Shown: positions 37,811 to 46,632, counted from the first letter of the stretch. The stretch: DNA of 64,000 nucleotides from an uncultured Bacteroides sp. (GCA_949289265.1 CASENE010000094.1:1-64000); one strand, 5' to 3'. Program-made: numbers and translations. The notes: generated by a model not told the origin, from the letters alone.

Positions 37811-37875
37811 TCTTGGTCGCCCCCCGGCGGGCGCAAGTAGTGGGGCGAATCCTTTCCGCTTTGGCAAGAAAAGCG

Positions 37876-37883
37876 TATCTTTG
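37876..37883 (+). promoter_or_regulatory. -7 element for prfB
   Basis: TATCTTTG, 39 bp before the prfB ATG. The -33 position is T-rich (TTT) without a clear TTG. Confidence 0.6.
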
Positions 37884-37922
37884 CGCGGAAAAACCGTCAA
37901 CGAATCAGAAACGACATACCCT

Positions 37923-39035
37923 ATGATTACCATCGAACAACTGAAGGATGTCAAGGAACGCACCGAGGCCCTGAACCGTTACCTCGACATCGACGCCAAG
38001 AAGATACAAGTGGAGGAAGAGCAGCTGCGGACGCAGGCCCCGGGCTTTTGGGACGACCAGAAGGCGGCCGAGGCCCAAATGAAGAAGGTGAAGAGCCTGC
38101 AGCAATGGATCAGCGGCTATAACGAGGTGAAGACGCTGACCGACGAGCTGCAGCTGGCCTTTGACTTCCACAAGGACGAGCTGGTGAGCGAGGCCGAGGT
38201 GGACGAAGCCTACAACAAAGCCCTTTCCGCCGTCGAGGCCCTGGAGCTGAAGAACATGCTGCGCGACGAGGCAGACCAGATGGACTGCGTGCTGAAGATA
38301 AACTCCGGCGCAGGCGGCACCGAGAGCCAGGACTGGGCCAGCATGCTGATGCGCATGTATCTGCGCTATGCCGAGACCCACGGCTACAAGACCAGCATTG
38401 CCAACCTGCAGGAGGGCGACGAAGCCGGCATAAAGACCTGCACCATCGAAATCACCGGCCCCTACGCCTACGGCTACCTGAAGGGGGAGAACGGCGTGCA
38501 CCGACTGGTGCGCGTGTCGCCCTACAATGCCCAGGGCAAGCGCATGACTTCCTTCGCCTCCGTCTTCGTCACCCCGCTGGTGGACGACACCATCGAGGTC
38601 ACCATCGAGCCCGCCCGAATCTCGTGGGACACCTTCCGAAGCGGCGGAGCCGGCGGCCAGAACGTCAACAAGGTGGAATCGGGCGTCCGCCTGCGTTATC
38701 AGTACAAAGACCCCTATACGGGCGAAGAAGAGGAAATTCTCATCGAAAACACCGAGACCCGCGACCAACCCAAGAACCGCGAGAATGCCCTCCGCCTCCT
38801 CCGCTCGATGCTCTACGACAAGGAGATGAAGCACCGCATGGCCGAGCAGGCCAAGGTGGAGGCCGGGAAGAAGAAGATTGAGTGGGGCTCGCAGATACGC
38901 AGCTACGTCTTCGACGACCGCCGCGTCAAGGACCACCGCACCAACTACCAGACCTCGGACGTGAACGGCGTGATGGACGGCAAGATAGACGGCTTCATCA
39001 AGGCCTACCTCATGGAGTTTGCCGGGGCGGAATAA
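37923..39035 (+). CDS. prfB: Peptide chain release factor 2, without the programmed frameshift
   Basis: A 370-residue class I release factor that reads UGA and UAA stop codons and triggers peptide release. The start MITIEQLKDVKERTEALNRY is preferred over an in-frame start at 37881. The GGQ motif (SGGAGGQNVNKVES) is intact; the codon-recognition tripeptide is SPY (in RVSPYNAQGKR) where Escherichia coli RF2 has SPF. In most bacteria prfB carries an in-frame UGA and a +1 frameshift just after the Tyr-Leu near codon 25. Here the equivalent site reads TAC CTC GAC, giving an unbroken frame, so autoregulation by frameshifting has been lost or never existed in this lineage. Followed by an AraC-type gene with its own -7 element. 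Confidence 0.95.
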   Translation: MITIEQLKDVKERTEALNRYLDIDAKKIQVEEEQLRTQAPGFWDDQKAAEAQMKKVKSLQQWISGYNEVKTLTDELQLAFDFHKDELVSEAEVDEAYNKALSAVEALELKNMLRDEADQMDCVLKINSGAGGTESQDWASMLMRMYLRYAETHGYKTSIANLQEGDEAGIKTCTIEITGPYAYGYLKGENGVHRLVRVSPYNAQGKRMTSFASVFVTPLVDDTIEVTIEPARISWDTFRSGGAGGQNVNKVESGVRLRYQYKDPYTGEEEEILIENTETRDQPKNRENALRLLRSMLYDKEMKHRMAEQAKVEAGKKKIEWGSQIRSYVFDDRRVKDHRTNYQTSDVNGVMDGKIDGFIKAYLMEFAGAE

Positions 39036-39101
39036 AGGCGAATCCGTAAAAAAGGTTCGGGGAAACGTAATCCGGGTAAGCCCCGTTCCGTCCAAAGTCC
39101 T

Positions 39102-39109
39102 TACCTTTG
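39102..39109 (+). promoter_or_regulatory. -7 element for the AraC-type gene
   Basis: TACCTTTG, 48 bp before the chosen ATG at 39158; no TTG at -33. Confidence 0.55.
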
Positions 39110-39157
39110 CCCCGTGCAAGCCGCGCCGGTGCCGCTTGCGTCAGCCACCACGCCGAG

Positions 39158-40054
39158 ATGAAGGAAGAAAACATATTGGACATAAAGACCGTGTGCGAGT
39201 GCAACCGTTGCCTGGGCTGCCAGACCCTGCATCCGCAAGCCGCGCTCATCAACCTGGAGAACCCGGACGTGAGGCAGGAGGCCGTGAAGTTTGAATTCTA
39301 CGCCATCCTGCTGGCAGAGGACTGCGCCGACAACTGCAGCTGCTGCGGCCGCCGTTACTACGACTTTGCCTACGCCACCATGGTCTTCCTCACGCCCGGC
39401 GAAGTCTTCCGCATGAGCAAAGCCGACGCCCTGCCCGACAAAGGCCTGCTCCTGGCCTTCGACCCCAATCTGCTGCTGCGCACCACGCTGGACAGCCACA
39501 TCGGCCAATACACCTTCTTCCGCTACCGCAAGGAGGAAGCCCTGCACCTGTCGCAGCGCGAGACGGCCTGCGTGCGCCGCTACTTCGACGACATAGGCGA
39601 CGAACTGCGCCACGCCATCGACCGGCATAGCCGCACGCTCCTGTCGCGCCTCATCGAGCTTTTGCTGGACTATTGCGCGCGTTTTTACGAACGGCAGTTC
39701 ATCACCCGCGAAGAGAAGAACAAAACCCTGGTCCGCCGCCTGGATCGCCTGGTGCTGTCCGCCATCGACGCGGGCCGCCTGGAGCACGGAGCCTTGCCCG
39801 GCGCCGCCGAATGGGCCCCGGAGCTGGGGCTGAGCGAGGCCTACCTGTGCGACCTGTTGCGCTTCCAGACGGGCAAGACCCCGTCCGAATATCTCTACTT
39901 CCACCGCCTGGAGGCCGCCAAGCGGTTGCTGCAGGCGGGGTGGGGGACGCCGGCGCGCGTGGCCCGTTGGCTGGGCTTCGACAGCGTGGCCCGCTTCAGC
40001 TTCGTCTTCAAGAAATACACCGGCCAGGCTCCGGCCGACTATCGGGCCAACTGA
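39158..40054 (+). CDS. AraC-family transcriptional regulator
   Basis: A 298-residue cytoplasmic regulator. The C-terminal ~100 residues are an AraC/XylS DNA-binding domain (WAPELGLSEAYLCDLLRFQT, GKTPSEYLYFHRLEAAKRLL, VARWLGFDSVARFSFVFKKY). The N-terminal part (about 1-180) is a Bacteroidetes effector domain with a Cys-rich stretch (VCECNRCLGCQ, then NCSCCGRRYYD) that might bind a metal or sense redox; this is unusual and untested. The ATG at 39158 is chosen as it follows the -7 element and begins KEENILDIKTV. No obvious target gene is adjacent: upstream is prfB, downstream the small membrane protein. Confidence 0.87.
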   Translation: MKEENILDIKTVCECNRCLGCQTLHPQAALINLENPDVRQEAVKFEFYAILLAEDCADNCSCCGRRYYDFAYATMVFLTPGEVFRMSKADALPDKGLLLAFDPNLLLRTTLDSHIGQYTFFRYRKEEALHLSQRETACVRRYFDDIGDELRHAIDRHSRTLLSRLIELLLDYCARFYERQFITREEKNKTLVRRLDRLVLSAIDAGRLEHGALPGAAEWAPELGLSEAYLCDLLRFQTGKTPSEYLYFHRLEAAKRLLQAGWGTPARVARWLGFDSVARFSFVFKKYTGQAPADYRAN

Positions 40055-40191
40055 GCCGCCCCGCGCGCCCGCCTCCCTCCGCCGCGGGCAGGGTAGGGAC
40101 GAAAGCCTGCTTTTTTCCCCGTTTTTCTTGCAAACTTCCCGAATTTCCCCTTACTTTGTTCTCAGTTGAACTTTAAAAACACTTTAAGACC

Positions 40192-40329
40192 ATGAGCAAG
40201 AACAATAAAAAACGGGTGAACCACACCCAACGCGAAGAACAGCAGGGTAAAAAAGTGATGATGACGTTCACCATTATCGCCGTCGTCCTCATCGTCATCA
40301 TGCTGGTGGCGTATACTGTCTGGGCCTGA
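40192..40329 (+). CDS. Small single-pass membrane protein, 45 residues
   Basis: The ATG at 40192 opens a short frame of 45 codons ending in TGA at 40327-40329. The N-terminal half is basic and polar (MSKNNKKRVNHTQREEQQGK) and the C-terminal half is one membrane helix (MMTFTIIAVVLIVIMLVAYT) ending TVWA. By the positive-inside rule the N-terminus would be cytoplasmic. Its stop is only 5 bp from the start of the CYTH gene, so the two are surely co-transcribed. I know no assigned function; comparable tiny genes upstream of CYTH genes occur in Bacteroides as far as I recall. It is below the size cut-off of many annotations. Confidence 0.8.
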   Translation: MSKNNKKRVNHTQREEQQGKKVMMTFTIIAVVLIVIMLVAYTVWA

Positions 40330-40334
40330 CGCGC

Positions 40335-40832
40335 ATGGGACAGGAGATTGAACGCAAGTTCTTGGTGGCGGGCGACTATAGGTCGCTGGCCGCCTCGGCC
40401 AGTCGCATCGCGCAGGGATACATTTGCAGCGAGCGGGGACGGACGGTGCGCGTGCGCCTGCGCGACCAACGCGCCTATCTCACCATCAAAGGCCCTTCGG
40501 CAGACGACGGCCTGAGCCGCTACGAGTGGGAACAGGAAATCGCCCCTGCCGATGCCCTCGAACTGATGAAGCTCTGCGTGGGCGGCGTCATCGACAAAAC
40601 CCGCTACTTGGTGCCCTTGGGCTCCCACACCTTCGAGGTGGACGAGTTCCATGGCGACAACGAGGGGCTGGTGGTGGCCGAAGTAGAGCTACGCGCCCCC
40701 GACGAGCCTTTCGACCGCCCGCCCTTCCTGGGCCGGGAGGTGACGGGCGAGGTGCGCTACTACAACTCCCAACTGATGCAGCATCCGTATCGCACTTGGA
40801 GCGAAGAAGAGAAGGCTGTTGGGCTTGGTTGA
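40335..40832 (+). CDS. CYTH-domain phosphatase (triphosphate tunnel metalloenzyme)
   Basis: A 165-residue cytoplasmic protein with the signature EIERKF at residues 4-9 and the alternating charged strands of the tunnel (RTVRVRLRDQRAYLTIKG, YEWEQEI, KTRYLVPLGSHTFEVDEFHG, VVAEVELRAPDE). CYTH proteins bind metal-triphosphate substrates; bacterial single-domain members mostly act as inorganic triphosphatases, with adenylate cyclase activity in only a few. It begins 5 bp after the small membrane-protein gene. Length is typical for a stand-alone CYTH protein. Confidence 0.93.
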   Translation: MGQEIERKFLVAGDYRSLAASASRIAQGYICSERGRTVRVRLRDQRAYLTIKGPSADDGLSRYEWEQEIAPADALELMKLCVGGVIDKTRYLVPLGSHTFEVDEFHGDNEGLVVAEVELRAPDEPFDRPPFLGREVTGEVRYYNSQLMQHPYRTWSEEEKAVGLG

Positions 40833-40953
40833 CCAGTAGACAAGGCTTCAGGCAACAAGGCCGTTTCTGTTTCTTCTTGTACTGCCCCTTGTGGCCTTGT
40901 TAACTTGTCGGCTCGTCCCCTGAAAGAACTCGTCCATTCGTCCCTAAAAAGAA

Positions 40954-42243
40954 ATGGAGAAGATCTATCAATACCTGCCGCAGGAGTTTGTCACCTTCGT
41001 GCTGGTGACGCTTTTCTCCCTGCTCATCGGCCTTTCGCAACGGCGCATCAGCCTGAAGCGCGAGGGCGAGACCACCTTGTTCGGCACCGACCGGACCTTT
41101 ACCTTCATCGGCATTCTGGGCTATCTGCTCTACATCCTCGACCCCCGGGAGTTCCGCCTCTTCCTGGGAGGCGGCGCGGTGTTGGGCGTCCTGCTGGCGT
41201 TGAATTACTATGTCAAGCAGACGCGCCACCATGTCTTCGGCGTGACCACCATAGTCATCGCCCTCATCACCTATTGCCTGGCGCCCATCGTCATCACGCA
41301 GCCCTCGTGGTTCTACGTGATGGTGGTCGTGGTGGTACTGCTGCTGACGGAGCTGAAACACACCTTCACCGAGCTGGCGCAGCGCATGAAGAACGACGAG
41401 ATGATAATCCTGGCCAAGTTTTTGGCCATCAGCGGCATCATCCTGCCCATGCTTCCCGACCAGGCACTTATCCCCGGCATCAGCCTGACGCCTTACAGCG
41501 TGTGGCTGGCCACGGTGGTGGTCTCCGGCATTTCCTACCTGTCTTATCTGCTGAGGCGTTACGTCTTCCGCGAGTCGGGCATCCTGGTGTCCGGCATCGT
41601 GGGCGGACTGTACAGCAGCACAGCCACCATCTCCGTCCTGGCGCGCAAGAGCCGGGAGGCGTCCGCGGGCGAGGCTCCGGAATATGCGGCGGCCATGCTG
41701 ATGGCCATAAGCATGATGTTCTTGCGATTCCTTATTCTGACGGGCATCTTCAGCCGCGAGGTGCTGGCCGTGGTCTATCCCTACCTGCTGCTGATGTCTG
41801 CCGTGTCGGCGCTGGTGGCCTGGTGGCTGCATCGCCGGCGCGGGGCGCAGGTGGGGTCGACGGCCGACGAGACCGACACGGGCAACCCGCTGGAGTTTAA
41901 GGTAGCGTTGATATTCGCGTTGCTGTTTGTGGTGTTCACGCTGTTGACCCACTACACGCTGCTCTACGCCGGCACGGGCGGACTGACGGTGCTCTCGTTC
42001 CTCTCCGGTGTGAGCGACATCACTCCCTTTATCCTCAACCTGCTGCAGGGCACGGGCAACGTGGACGTCCCGCTCGTGGCGGCGTGCAGCCTGCAGGCCA
42101 TTGTCAGCAACATCGCGGTGAACCTGGCCTATGCCCTGTTCTTTGCCGGGCGGCGCAACGCTCTGAGCCGCTGGGCCTGGAGGGGCTTCGGCGTGGTGAT
42201 AGGGGCGAACGTGGTGCTGCTGGCGGTGTTTTACCTGTTGTAG
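40954..42243 (+). CDS. MgtC/SapB-like and DUF4010 polytopic membrane protein
   Basis: A 429-residue inner-membrane protein with about eleven hydrophobic segments. The N-terminal third resembles MgtC/SapB (FVLVTLFSLLIGLSQRR, TFTFIGILGYLLYILD), and the rest the DUF4010 domain (LAKFLAISGIILPMLPDQAL, GIVGGLYSSTATISVLARKS, and PEYAAAMLMAISMMFLRFLI). Function is unknown; such fusions are often annotated as putative transport or magnesium-related proteins without evidence. It ends 13 bp inside the convergent anSME gene, so the two stop regions overlap (42231-42243). Confidence 0.87.
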   Translation: MEKIYQYLPQEFVTFVLVTLFSLLIGLSQRRISLKREGETTLFGTDRTFTFIGILGYLLYILDPREFRLFLGGGAVLGVLLALNYYVKQTRHHVFGVTTIVIALITYCLAPIVITQPSWFYVMVVVVVLLLTELKHTFTELAQRMKNDEMIILAKFLAISGIILPMLPDQALIPGISLTPYSVWLATVVVSGISYLSYLLRRYVFRESGILVSGIVGGLYSSTATISVLARKSREASAGEAPEYAAAMLMAISMMFLRFLILTGIFSREVLAVVYPYLLLMSAVSALVAWWLHRRRGAQVGSTADETDTGNPLEFKVALIFALLFVVFTLLTHYTLLYAGTGGLTVLSFLSGVSDITPFILNLLQGTGNVDVPLVAACSLQAIVSNIAVNLAYALFFAGRRNALSRWAWRGFGVVIGANVVLLAVFYLL

Positions 42244-43478
42244 GGAACTGCGATTTCCCCTCTCCGTATGGCTTCCATCACGTTGGCGGGCGGGCGTTGC
42301 GCCAGGAGCTCGCGCTTCATGTAGTCCATGTAGGGGGCCACGTGCGCGAAGTAGCGTCGGTAGCCCCGGCAGAGGTAGTTGAGTCCCGGCTCGCCGTCGG
42401 CGGTGCGGCAGAAGCGGTTTTTGGGACACTCGCCGTTGCAGGCAAAAAGGTAGGGACACTCGCGGCACTGCCGGGGCAGGGCAGACTGCTTGGCCTGGCC
42501 GAAGTCCATTTGGCGCTGGCTGTACATCATTTCGACCAGGGTCTGCCGGTAGAGGTTGCCCAGCTTGTACTGCGGGAAGACGAAGTGGTCGCAGGCGTAG
42601 ACGTCGCCGTTGAATTCCATGACCCCGGCGTGCCCGCACGTCTTGGCCAGGGTGCAGACGCCCGGTTCCTGCCCCACCCAGTTGGCCAGCGTCGAGTCGA
42701 ACAATTGGACGAACACCTGTCCCACGTCCTGCTTCACCCACTCGTCGAACAAGGCGCAGAGAAACGAGCCCCATTGCTCGGGCGACACGGAAAAGTCGGC
42801 CAGGCGCATGCCGTTGTCTTCGTCCACGGCGGCCAGGCGACGCCCGTCGGGGTGGGCGAGGATGCGCTCCACGATGGGTGCGAACTGGATGTAGCGGCAA
42901 CCTATCTGCCGGAAGAAGCGATAGAATTCCACGGGATAGTCGGCGTTGAAGTCGTTCACCACGGCCATAGCGTTCCATTCCACGCCGTGCTTGTTCAGCA
43001 GCTCGATGCCGCGCATCACCTTGACGAACGAGGGCCGCCCCTGGCGGTTCTTGCGATATTCGTCGTGAAATTCCTGGGGCCCGTCGATGGAGATGCCCAC
43101 CAGCCAGTTGTTTTCCTTGAAGAAGCGGCACCAGTCGTCGGTCAGCAGCGTGCCGTTGGTCTGGATGCAGTTTTCGATGGTGCGTCCGCCGGCATATTTG
43201 CGTTGCAACGCCACCGCCTTCTTGTAGAACGCCAGGGGGCGCATCAGCGTCTCTCCGCCGTGCCAGGTGAAGAGCACCTGCGGCAGGGTCTGTGCGCCGA
43301 TGTATTCGCGTACGAACTTCTCCAGCAGCTCGTCGCTCATCACGTGGCTGGAGTTGGTCGGGTAGAGCCTGGACTTTTCCAGGTAGTAGCAGTAGTCGCA
43401 AGCCAGGTTGCAGAGGGCGCCTGCGGGCTTCAGCATGACGTAGAGCGGGCGGGCGAAGGGGGCGAATGTCTGGGCCAT
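42231..43478 (-). CDS. Anaerobic sulfatase-maturating enzyme (radical SAM/SPASM)
   Basis: A 415-residue radical SAM enzyme that oxidises the active-site Ser or Cys of sulfatases to formylglycine before export. The radical SAM motif CNLACDYC (Cys23, Cys27, Cys30) is near the N-terminus, with LFTWHGGETLMRP, GISIDGPQEFHDEYRKNRQG and a C-terminal SPASM region (CGHAGVMEFNGDVYACDHFV, CRECPYLFACNGECPKNRFC) binding two further iron-sulfur clusters. Length and motifs match characterised anSMEs. It is over 38 kb from the only sulfatase in the window, as expected for one general maturase serving many sulfatases. Confidence 0.93.
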   Translation of the reverse strand: MAQTFAPFARPLYVMLKPAGALCNLACDYCYYLEKSRLYPTNSSHVMSDELLEKFVREYIGAQTLPQVLFTWHGGETLMRPLAFYKKAVALQRKYAGGRTIENCIQTNGTLLTDDWCRFFKENNWLVGISIDGPQEFHDEYRKNRQGRPSFVKVMRGIELLNKHGVEWNAMAVVNDFNADYPVEFYRFFRQIGCRYIQFAPIVERILAHPDGRRLAAVDEDNGMRLADFSVSPEQWGSFLCALFDEWVKQDVGQVFVQLFDSTLANWVGQEPGVCTLAKTCGHAGVMEFNGDVYACDHFVFPQYKLGNLYRQTLVEMMYSQRQMDFGQAKQSALPRQCRECPYLFACNGECPKNRFCRTADGEPGLNYLCRGYRRYFAHVAPYMDYMKRELLAQRPPANVMEAIRRGEIAVPYNR

Positions 43479-43540
43479 ATCGTTGGTGTCTTTTTTCGGG
43501 TTGGGGCGGCACGGCGCAGGGGCGCGACGCTTCCGCCGGG

Positions 43541-43548
43541 CAAAGATA
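43541..43548 (-). promoter_or_regulatory. -7 element for the anSME gene
   Basis: TATCTTTG on the minus strand, 63 bp before the anSME start; no TTG at -33. Confidence 0.55.
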
Positions 43549-43635
43549 GTTTATTTTGCCGAACTTCGTCCGCGCGTCCCCCGATTTCCTTGTTCCGGCC
43601 CCTTGCGGAAGGCGTCGCGGCGGGGCCGACCGGGC

Positions 43636-43745
43636 GTTATAGTTCCAGCGACCGGGGACTGTAGTCCCAGCGACCGGGCGTTATAGTCCCAGCAAGCGGG
43701 AGTTATAGTCCCGGCAAGCGGGAGTTATAGTCCCGGCAAACGCCC
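43636..43745. repeat. 22-bp repeat array, family A, between divergent promoters
   Basis: Five direct units at 43636, 43658, 43680, 43702 and 43724, each 22 bp; cores CCAGCGACCGGGG, CCCAGCGACCGGG, CCCAGCAAGCGGG, CCCGGCAAGCGGG and CCCGGCAAACGCCC, opposite in orientation to the 37723 array. It lies between the anSME promoter (43541, minus) and the topoisomerase promoter (43819, plus), so neither gene is terminated here. Confidence 0.87.
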
Positions 43746-43818
43746 CCTTTGGCCCCCTTGCAGCGGGCTTGTGGCGCACATTCTCTGCCAATCCTTTCGC
43801 CGTTTCGGCAGAATTTCG

Positions 43819-43826
43819 TATTTTTG
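43819..43826 (+). promoter_or_regulatory. -7 element for the topoisomerase A-subunit gene
   Basis: TATTTTTG, 65 bp before the ATG; TTC at the -33 position. Confidence 0.55.
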
Positions 43827-43891
43827 CCTGCGGCCTTGGCACACAGCCGGCGCCGCCCCCTTTTCCAACCATTTCCTGACCCACAGTTGAT

Positions 43892-46591
43892 ATGAGCGAA
43901 GACTACGAAGCATCCAAAGACGATTTAGACCTGACGCCTGCCGACGGCAGCGCGCCGGACGGCGAACACACCGACTATAAACCCGCCGACCTTTCTGCCG
44001 ACGGGGGGACGAAGCACTACCGGCTGAACGGCATGTATCAGACCTGGTTTCTGGACTATGCCTCCTACGTCATCCTGGAGCGCGCCGTGCCCCACATCAT
44101 GGACGGACTGAAGCCCGTGCAGCGCCGCATCCTCCACACCATGCGCCGCATGGAAGACGGACGGTATAACAAGGTGGCCAACATCGTGGGCGAGGCCATG
44201 AAGTTCCACCCCCACGGCGACGCGTCCATCAAGGATGCCCTGGTGCAGCTGGGCCAGAAAGACCTGCTCATCGACTGCCAGGGCAACTGGGGCAACATCC
44301 TGACCGGCGACGACGCGGCCGCCGCCCGCTACATCGAAGCCCGCCTGACGAAGTTTGCCCTCGACGTCGTGTTCAACCCCAAGACCACCGAATGGAAGCA
44401 GTCCTACGACGGTCGCAACCGCGAACCCGTCACCCTGCCCGTCAAGTTCCCCCTGCTCCTGGCGCAAGGCGTGGAGGGCATAGCCGTGGGACTCTCCTCG
44501 AAGATACTTCCCCACAACTTCAACGAGTTGTGCGACGCTGCCGTCCATTACCTGCACGGTGAGCCCTTCCAGCTCTATCCCGACTTCCAGACGGGCGGCA
44601 GCATCGACGTGTCCAAGTACAACGACGGCGAGCGCGGAGGCTCCGTCCGCGTCCGTTCCAAAATAGAGAAGGTGGACAACAAGACCCTGGCCATCCGCGA
44701 GATTCCCTACGGCAAGACCGTGGCGGGCGTGTGCGACTCCATCGTCAAGGCCAGCGAGAAGGGCAAAATCAAGATACGCAAGGTGGAAGACCTGACGTCG
44801 GGCAACGTGGAGATACTGGTGCACCTGGCGCCCGGGGTTTCGTCGGACAAGACCATCGATGCCCTCTACGCCTTTACCGACTGCGAGGTGAACATCTCGC
44901 CCAACTGCTGCGTCATCGACAACCGGAAGCCCCACTTCCTTGCCGTAAGCGACGTGCTGCGCAAGTCCGTGGACAACACCCGCCAGCTTCTCCGCCGCGA
45001 GCTGGAGATACACCGCGCCGAGGTCATGGACGCCCTCCACTTCGCTTCCCTCGAAAAGATATTCATCCAGGAGCGCATCTACAAGGACGCCGAGTTCGAG
45101 CAGGCCAAGGACATGGATGCCGCCTGCCGGCACGTCGACCTGAGGCTGACGCCCTACTATCCCACCTTTGTCCGCGAGGTGACCAAGGACGACATCCTGC
45201 GGCTGATGGAAATCAAGATGGCGCGCATACTCAAGTTCAACGCAGACAAAGCCGAGGAACAGATAGCCCGCATGAAGGCCGACATCGACGAGACCGACCG
45301 CCACCTGGCCAACCTGACGGAATACACCGTGGACTGGTTCCGGATGCTGAAGGACAAATACGGCGCCCGCTATCCCCGGCGCACCGAGCTGAGGAACTTC
45401 GACGTCATCGAGGCCACCAAGGTCATCGAGGCCAACGAGAAGCTGTACATCAACCGCGAGGAAGGCTTCATTGGCACAGGCCTGAAGAAAGACGAGTTCG
45501 TGGCCAACTGCTCGCCCATCGACGACGTCATTATCTTCTTCCGCGACGGACGCTACCTCGTCACCCCCGTGGCCGACAAGAAGTTCGTGGGGAAGAACAT
45601 CCTCTACGTCAACGTCTTCAAGAAGAACGACAAGCGCACCATCTACAACGTGGCCTACCGCGACGGCAAGGACGGAACCACCTATATGAAGCGTTTCGCC
45701 GTTACCGGCGTGGTGCGCGACCGCGAGTACGACCTCACCCAAGGAAAGCCCGACTCGCGCATCCTCTACTTCAGCGCCAATCCCAACGGTGAGGCCGAAG
45801 TCATCAAGGTCACCCTCAAGCCCAACCCGCGCGTGCGCAAGATTGTGTTCGAGGAAGACTTCAGCCAACTGGCCATCAAAGGTCGGCAGGCCATCGGCAA
45901 CATCCTCACCCGCCTGCCCGTGCACAAGATTGTGCTGAAACAGCGGGGCGCCTCCACGCTGGGAGGCAGGCAGGTGTGGTTCGACCGCGACGTCCTCCGC
46001 CTCAACTACGACGGCCGGGGCGAATACGTGGGCGAGTTCCAGACGGACGACCGCATCCTCGTCATCCTGGAGAACGGAGACTTCTATGCCACCAACTTCG
46101 ACCTGGCCAACCACTACGAGCCCGACATCCGCATCCTGGAGAAGTTCGACCCCCGCAAGGTGTGGACCGCCGTCCTCTACGACGCCGACCAGCAGAACTA
46201 CCCCTACGTCAAGCGTTTCTGTCTGGAGCCCACCGCGCGCAAGCAGAACTACCTGGGCGAGAACCGGAAGAACCGCCTCATCCTCCTGACCGACGAACCC
46301 TATCCGCGCCTCGAAGCCGTGTTCGGCGGGCACGACGCCTTCCGTGACCCGCTGGTCATCGAGGCCGACGAGTTCATCGCGGTGAAGGGCTTCAAGGCCA
46401 AAGGCAAGCGCCTGACCACCTACACGCTGGACACGGTGAACGAACTGGAGCCCACGCGCCGTCCCGACCCGACGCCGGAACCGGCCACAGGCGACGCCCC
46501 GCAGCCCGAACCCGAAAACCTCGACCCGGACCGCGACAAGTCGTCGGAAGACATACTGGACGAGCTGACGGGGCAAATGAAGCTGTTTTGA
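43892..46591 (+). CDS. parC: DNA topoisomerase IV/gyrase A-type subunit
   Basis: An 899-residue type IIA topoisomerase breakage-reunion subunit. After a short acidic N-terminal extension comes the catalytic domain (MYQTWFLDYASYVILERAVP, GLKPVQRRILHTMRRMEDGR), the quinolone-determining region HPHGDASIKDALV and catalytic Tyr147 in AAARYIEAR. A long coiled-coil region and a beta-pinwheel C-terminal domain (DDVIIFFRDGRYLVTPVADK, GRGEYVGEFQTDDRILVILE) follow, then an acidic Pro-rich tail (PDPTPEPATGDAPQPEPENL). I do not see the gyrase GyrA-box, so ParC-like is preferred, but bacteroidetal members of this branch are often named only gyrase/topoisomerase IV A. The partner subunit is not in the window. 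Confidence 0.88.
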   Translation: MSEDYEASKDDLDLTPADGSAPDGEHTDYKPADLSADGGTKHYRLNGMYQTWFLDYASYVILERAVPHIMDGLKPVQRRILHTMRRMEDGRYNKVANIVGEAMKFHPHGDASIKDALVQLGQKDLLIDCQGNWGNILTGDDAAAARYIEARLTKFALDVVFNPKTTEWKQSYDGRNREPVTLPVKFPLLLAQGVEGIAVGLSSKILPHNFNELCDAAVHYLHGEPFQLYPDFQTGGSIDVSKYNDGERGGSVRVRSKIEKVDNKTLAIREIPYGKTVAGVCDSIVKASEKGKIKIRKVEDLTSGNVEILVHLAPGVSSDKTIDALYAFTDCEVNISPNCCVIDNRKPHFLAVSDVLRKSVDNTRQLLRRELEIHRAEVMDALHFASLEKIFIQERIYKDAEFEQAKDMDAACRHVDLRLTPYYPTFVREVTKDDILRLMEIKMARILKFNADKAEEQIARMKADIDETDRHLANLTEYTVDWFRMLKDKYGARYPRRTELRNFDVIEATKVIEANEKLYINREEGFIGTGLKKDEFVANCSPIDDVIIFFRDGRYLVTPVADKKFVGKNILYVNVFKKNDKRTIYNVAYRDGKDGTTYMKRFAVTGVVRDREYDLTQGKPDSRILYFSANPNGEAEVIKVTLKPNPRVRKIVFEEDFSQLAIKGRQAIGNILTRLPVHKIVLKQRGASTLGGRQVWFDRDVLRLNYDGRGEYVGEFQTDDRILVILENGDFYATNFDLANHYEPDIRILEKFDPRKVWTAVLYDADQQNYPYVKRFCLEPTARKQNYLGENRKNRLILLTDEPYPRLEAVFGGHDAFRDPLVIEADEFIAVKGFKAKGKRLTTYTLDTVNELEPTRRPDPTPEPATGDAPQPEPENLDPDRDKSSEDILDELTGQMKLF

Positions 46592-46632
46592 GAACCTGTA
46601 ACACGTGTGAAACTTTTACCAAGTCCTCCCTC

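Noticed and set aside
38000-38010. A frameshift error in prfB
   Set aside because: The frame is continuous and the protein aligns by eye from start to GGQ and beyond; absence of the programmed frameshift is real rather than a sequencing error.
40900-43512. An 870-codon minus-strand frame spanning the MgtC/DUF4010 gene and the anSME gene
   Set aside because: Overlaps the real anSME gene in another frame and has biased, motif-free composition.
43925-46576. An 883-codon minus-strand frame opposite the topoisomerase gene
   Set aside because: Antisense shadow with no domains; the plus strand has an intact catalytic Tyr motif.
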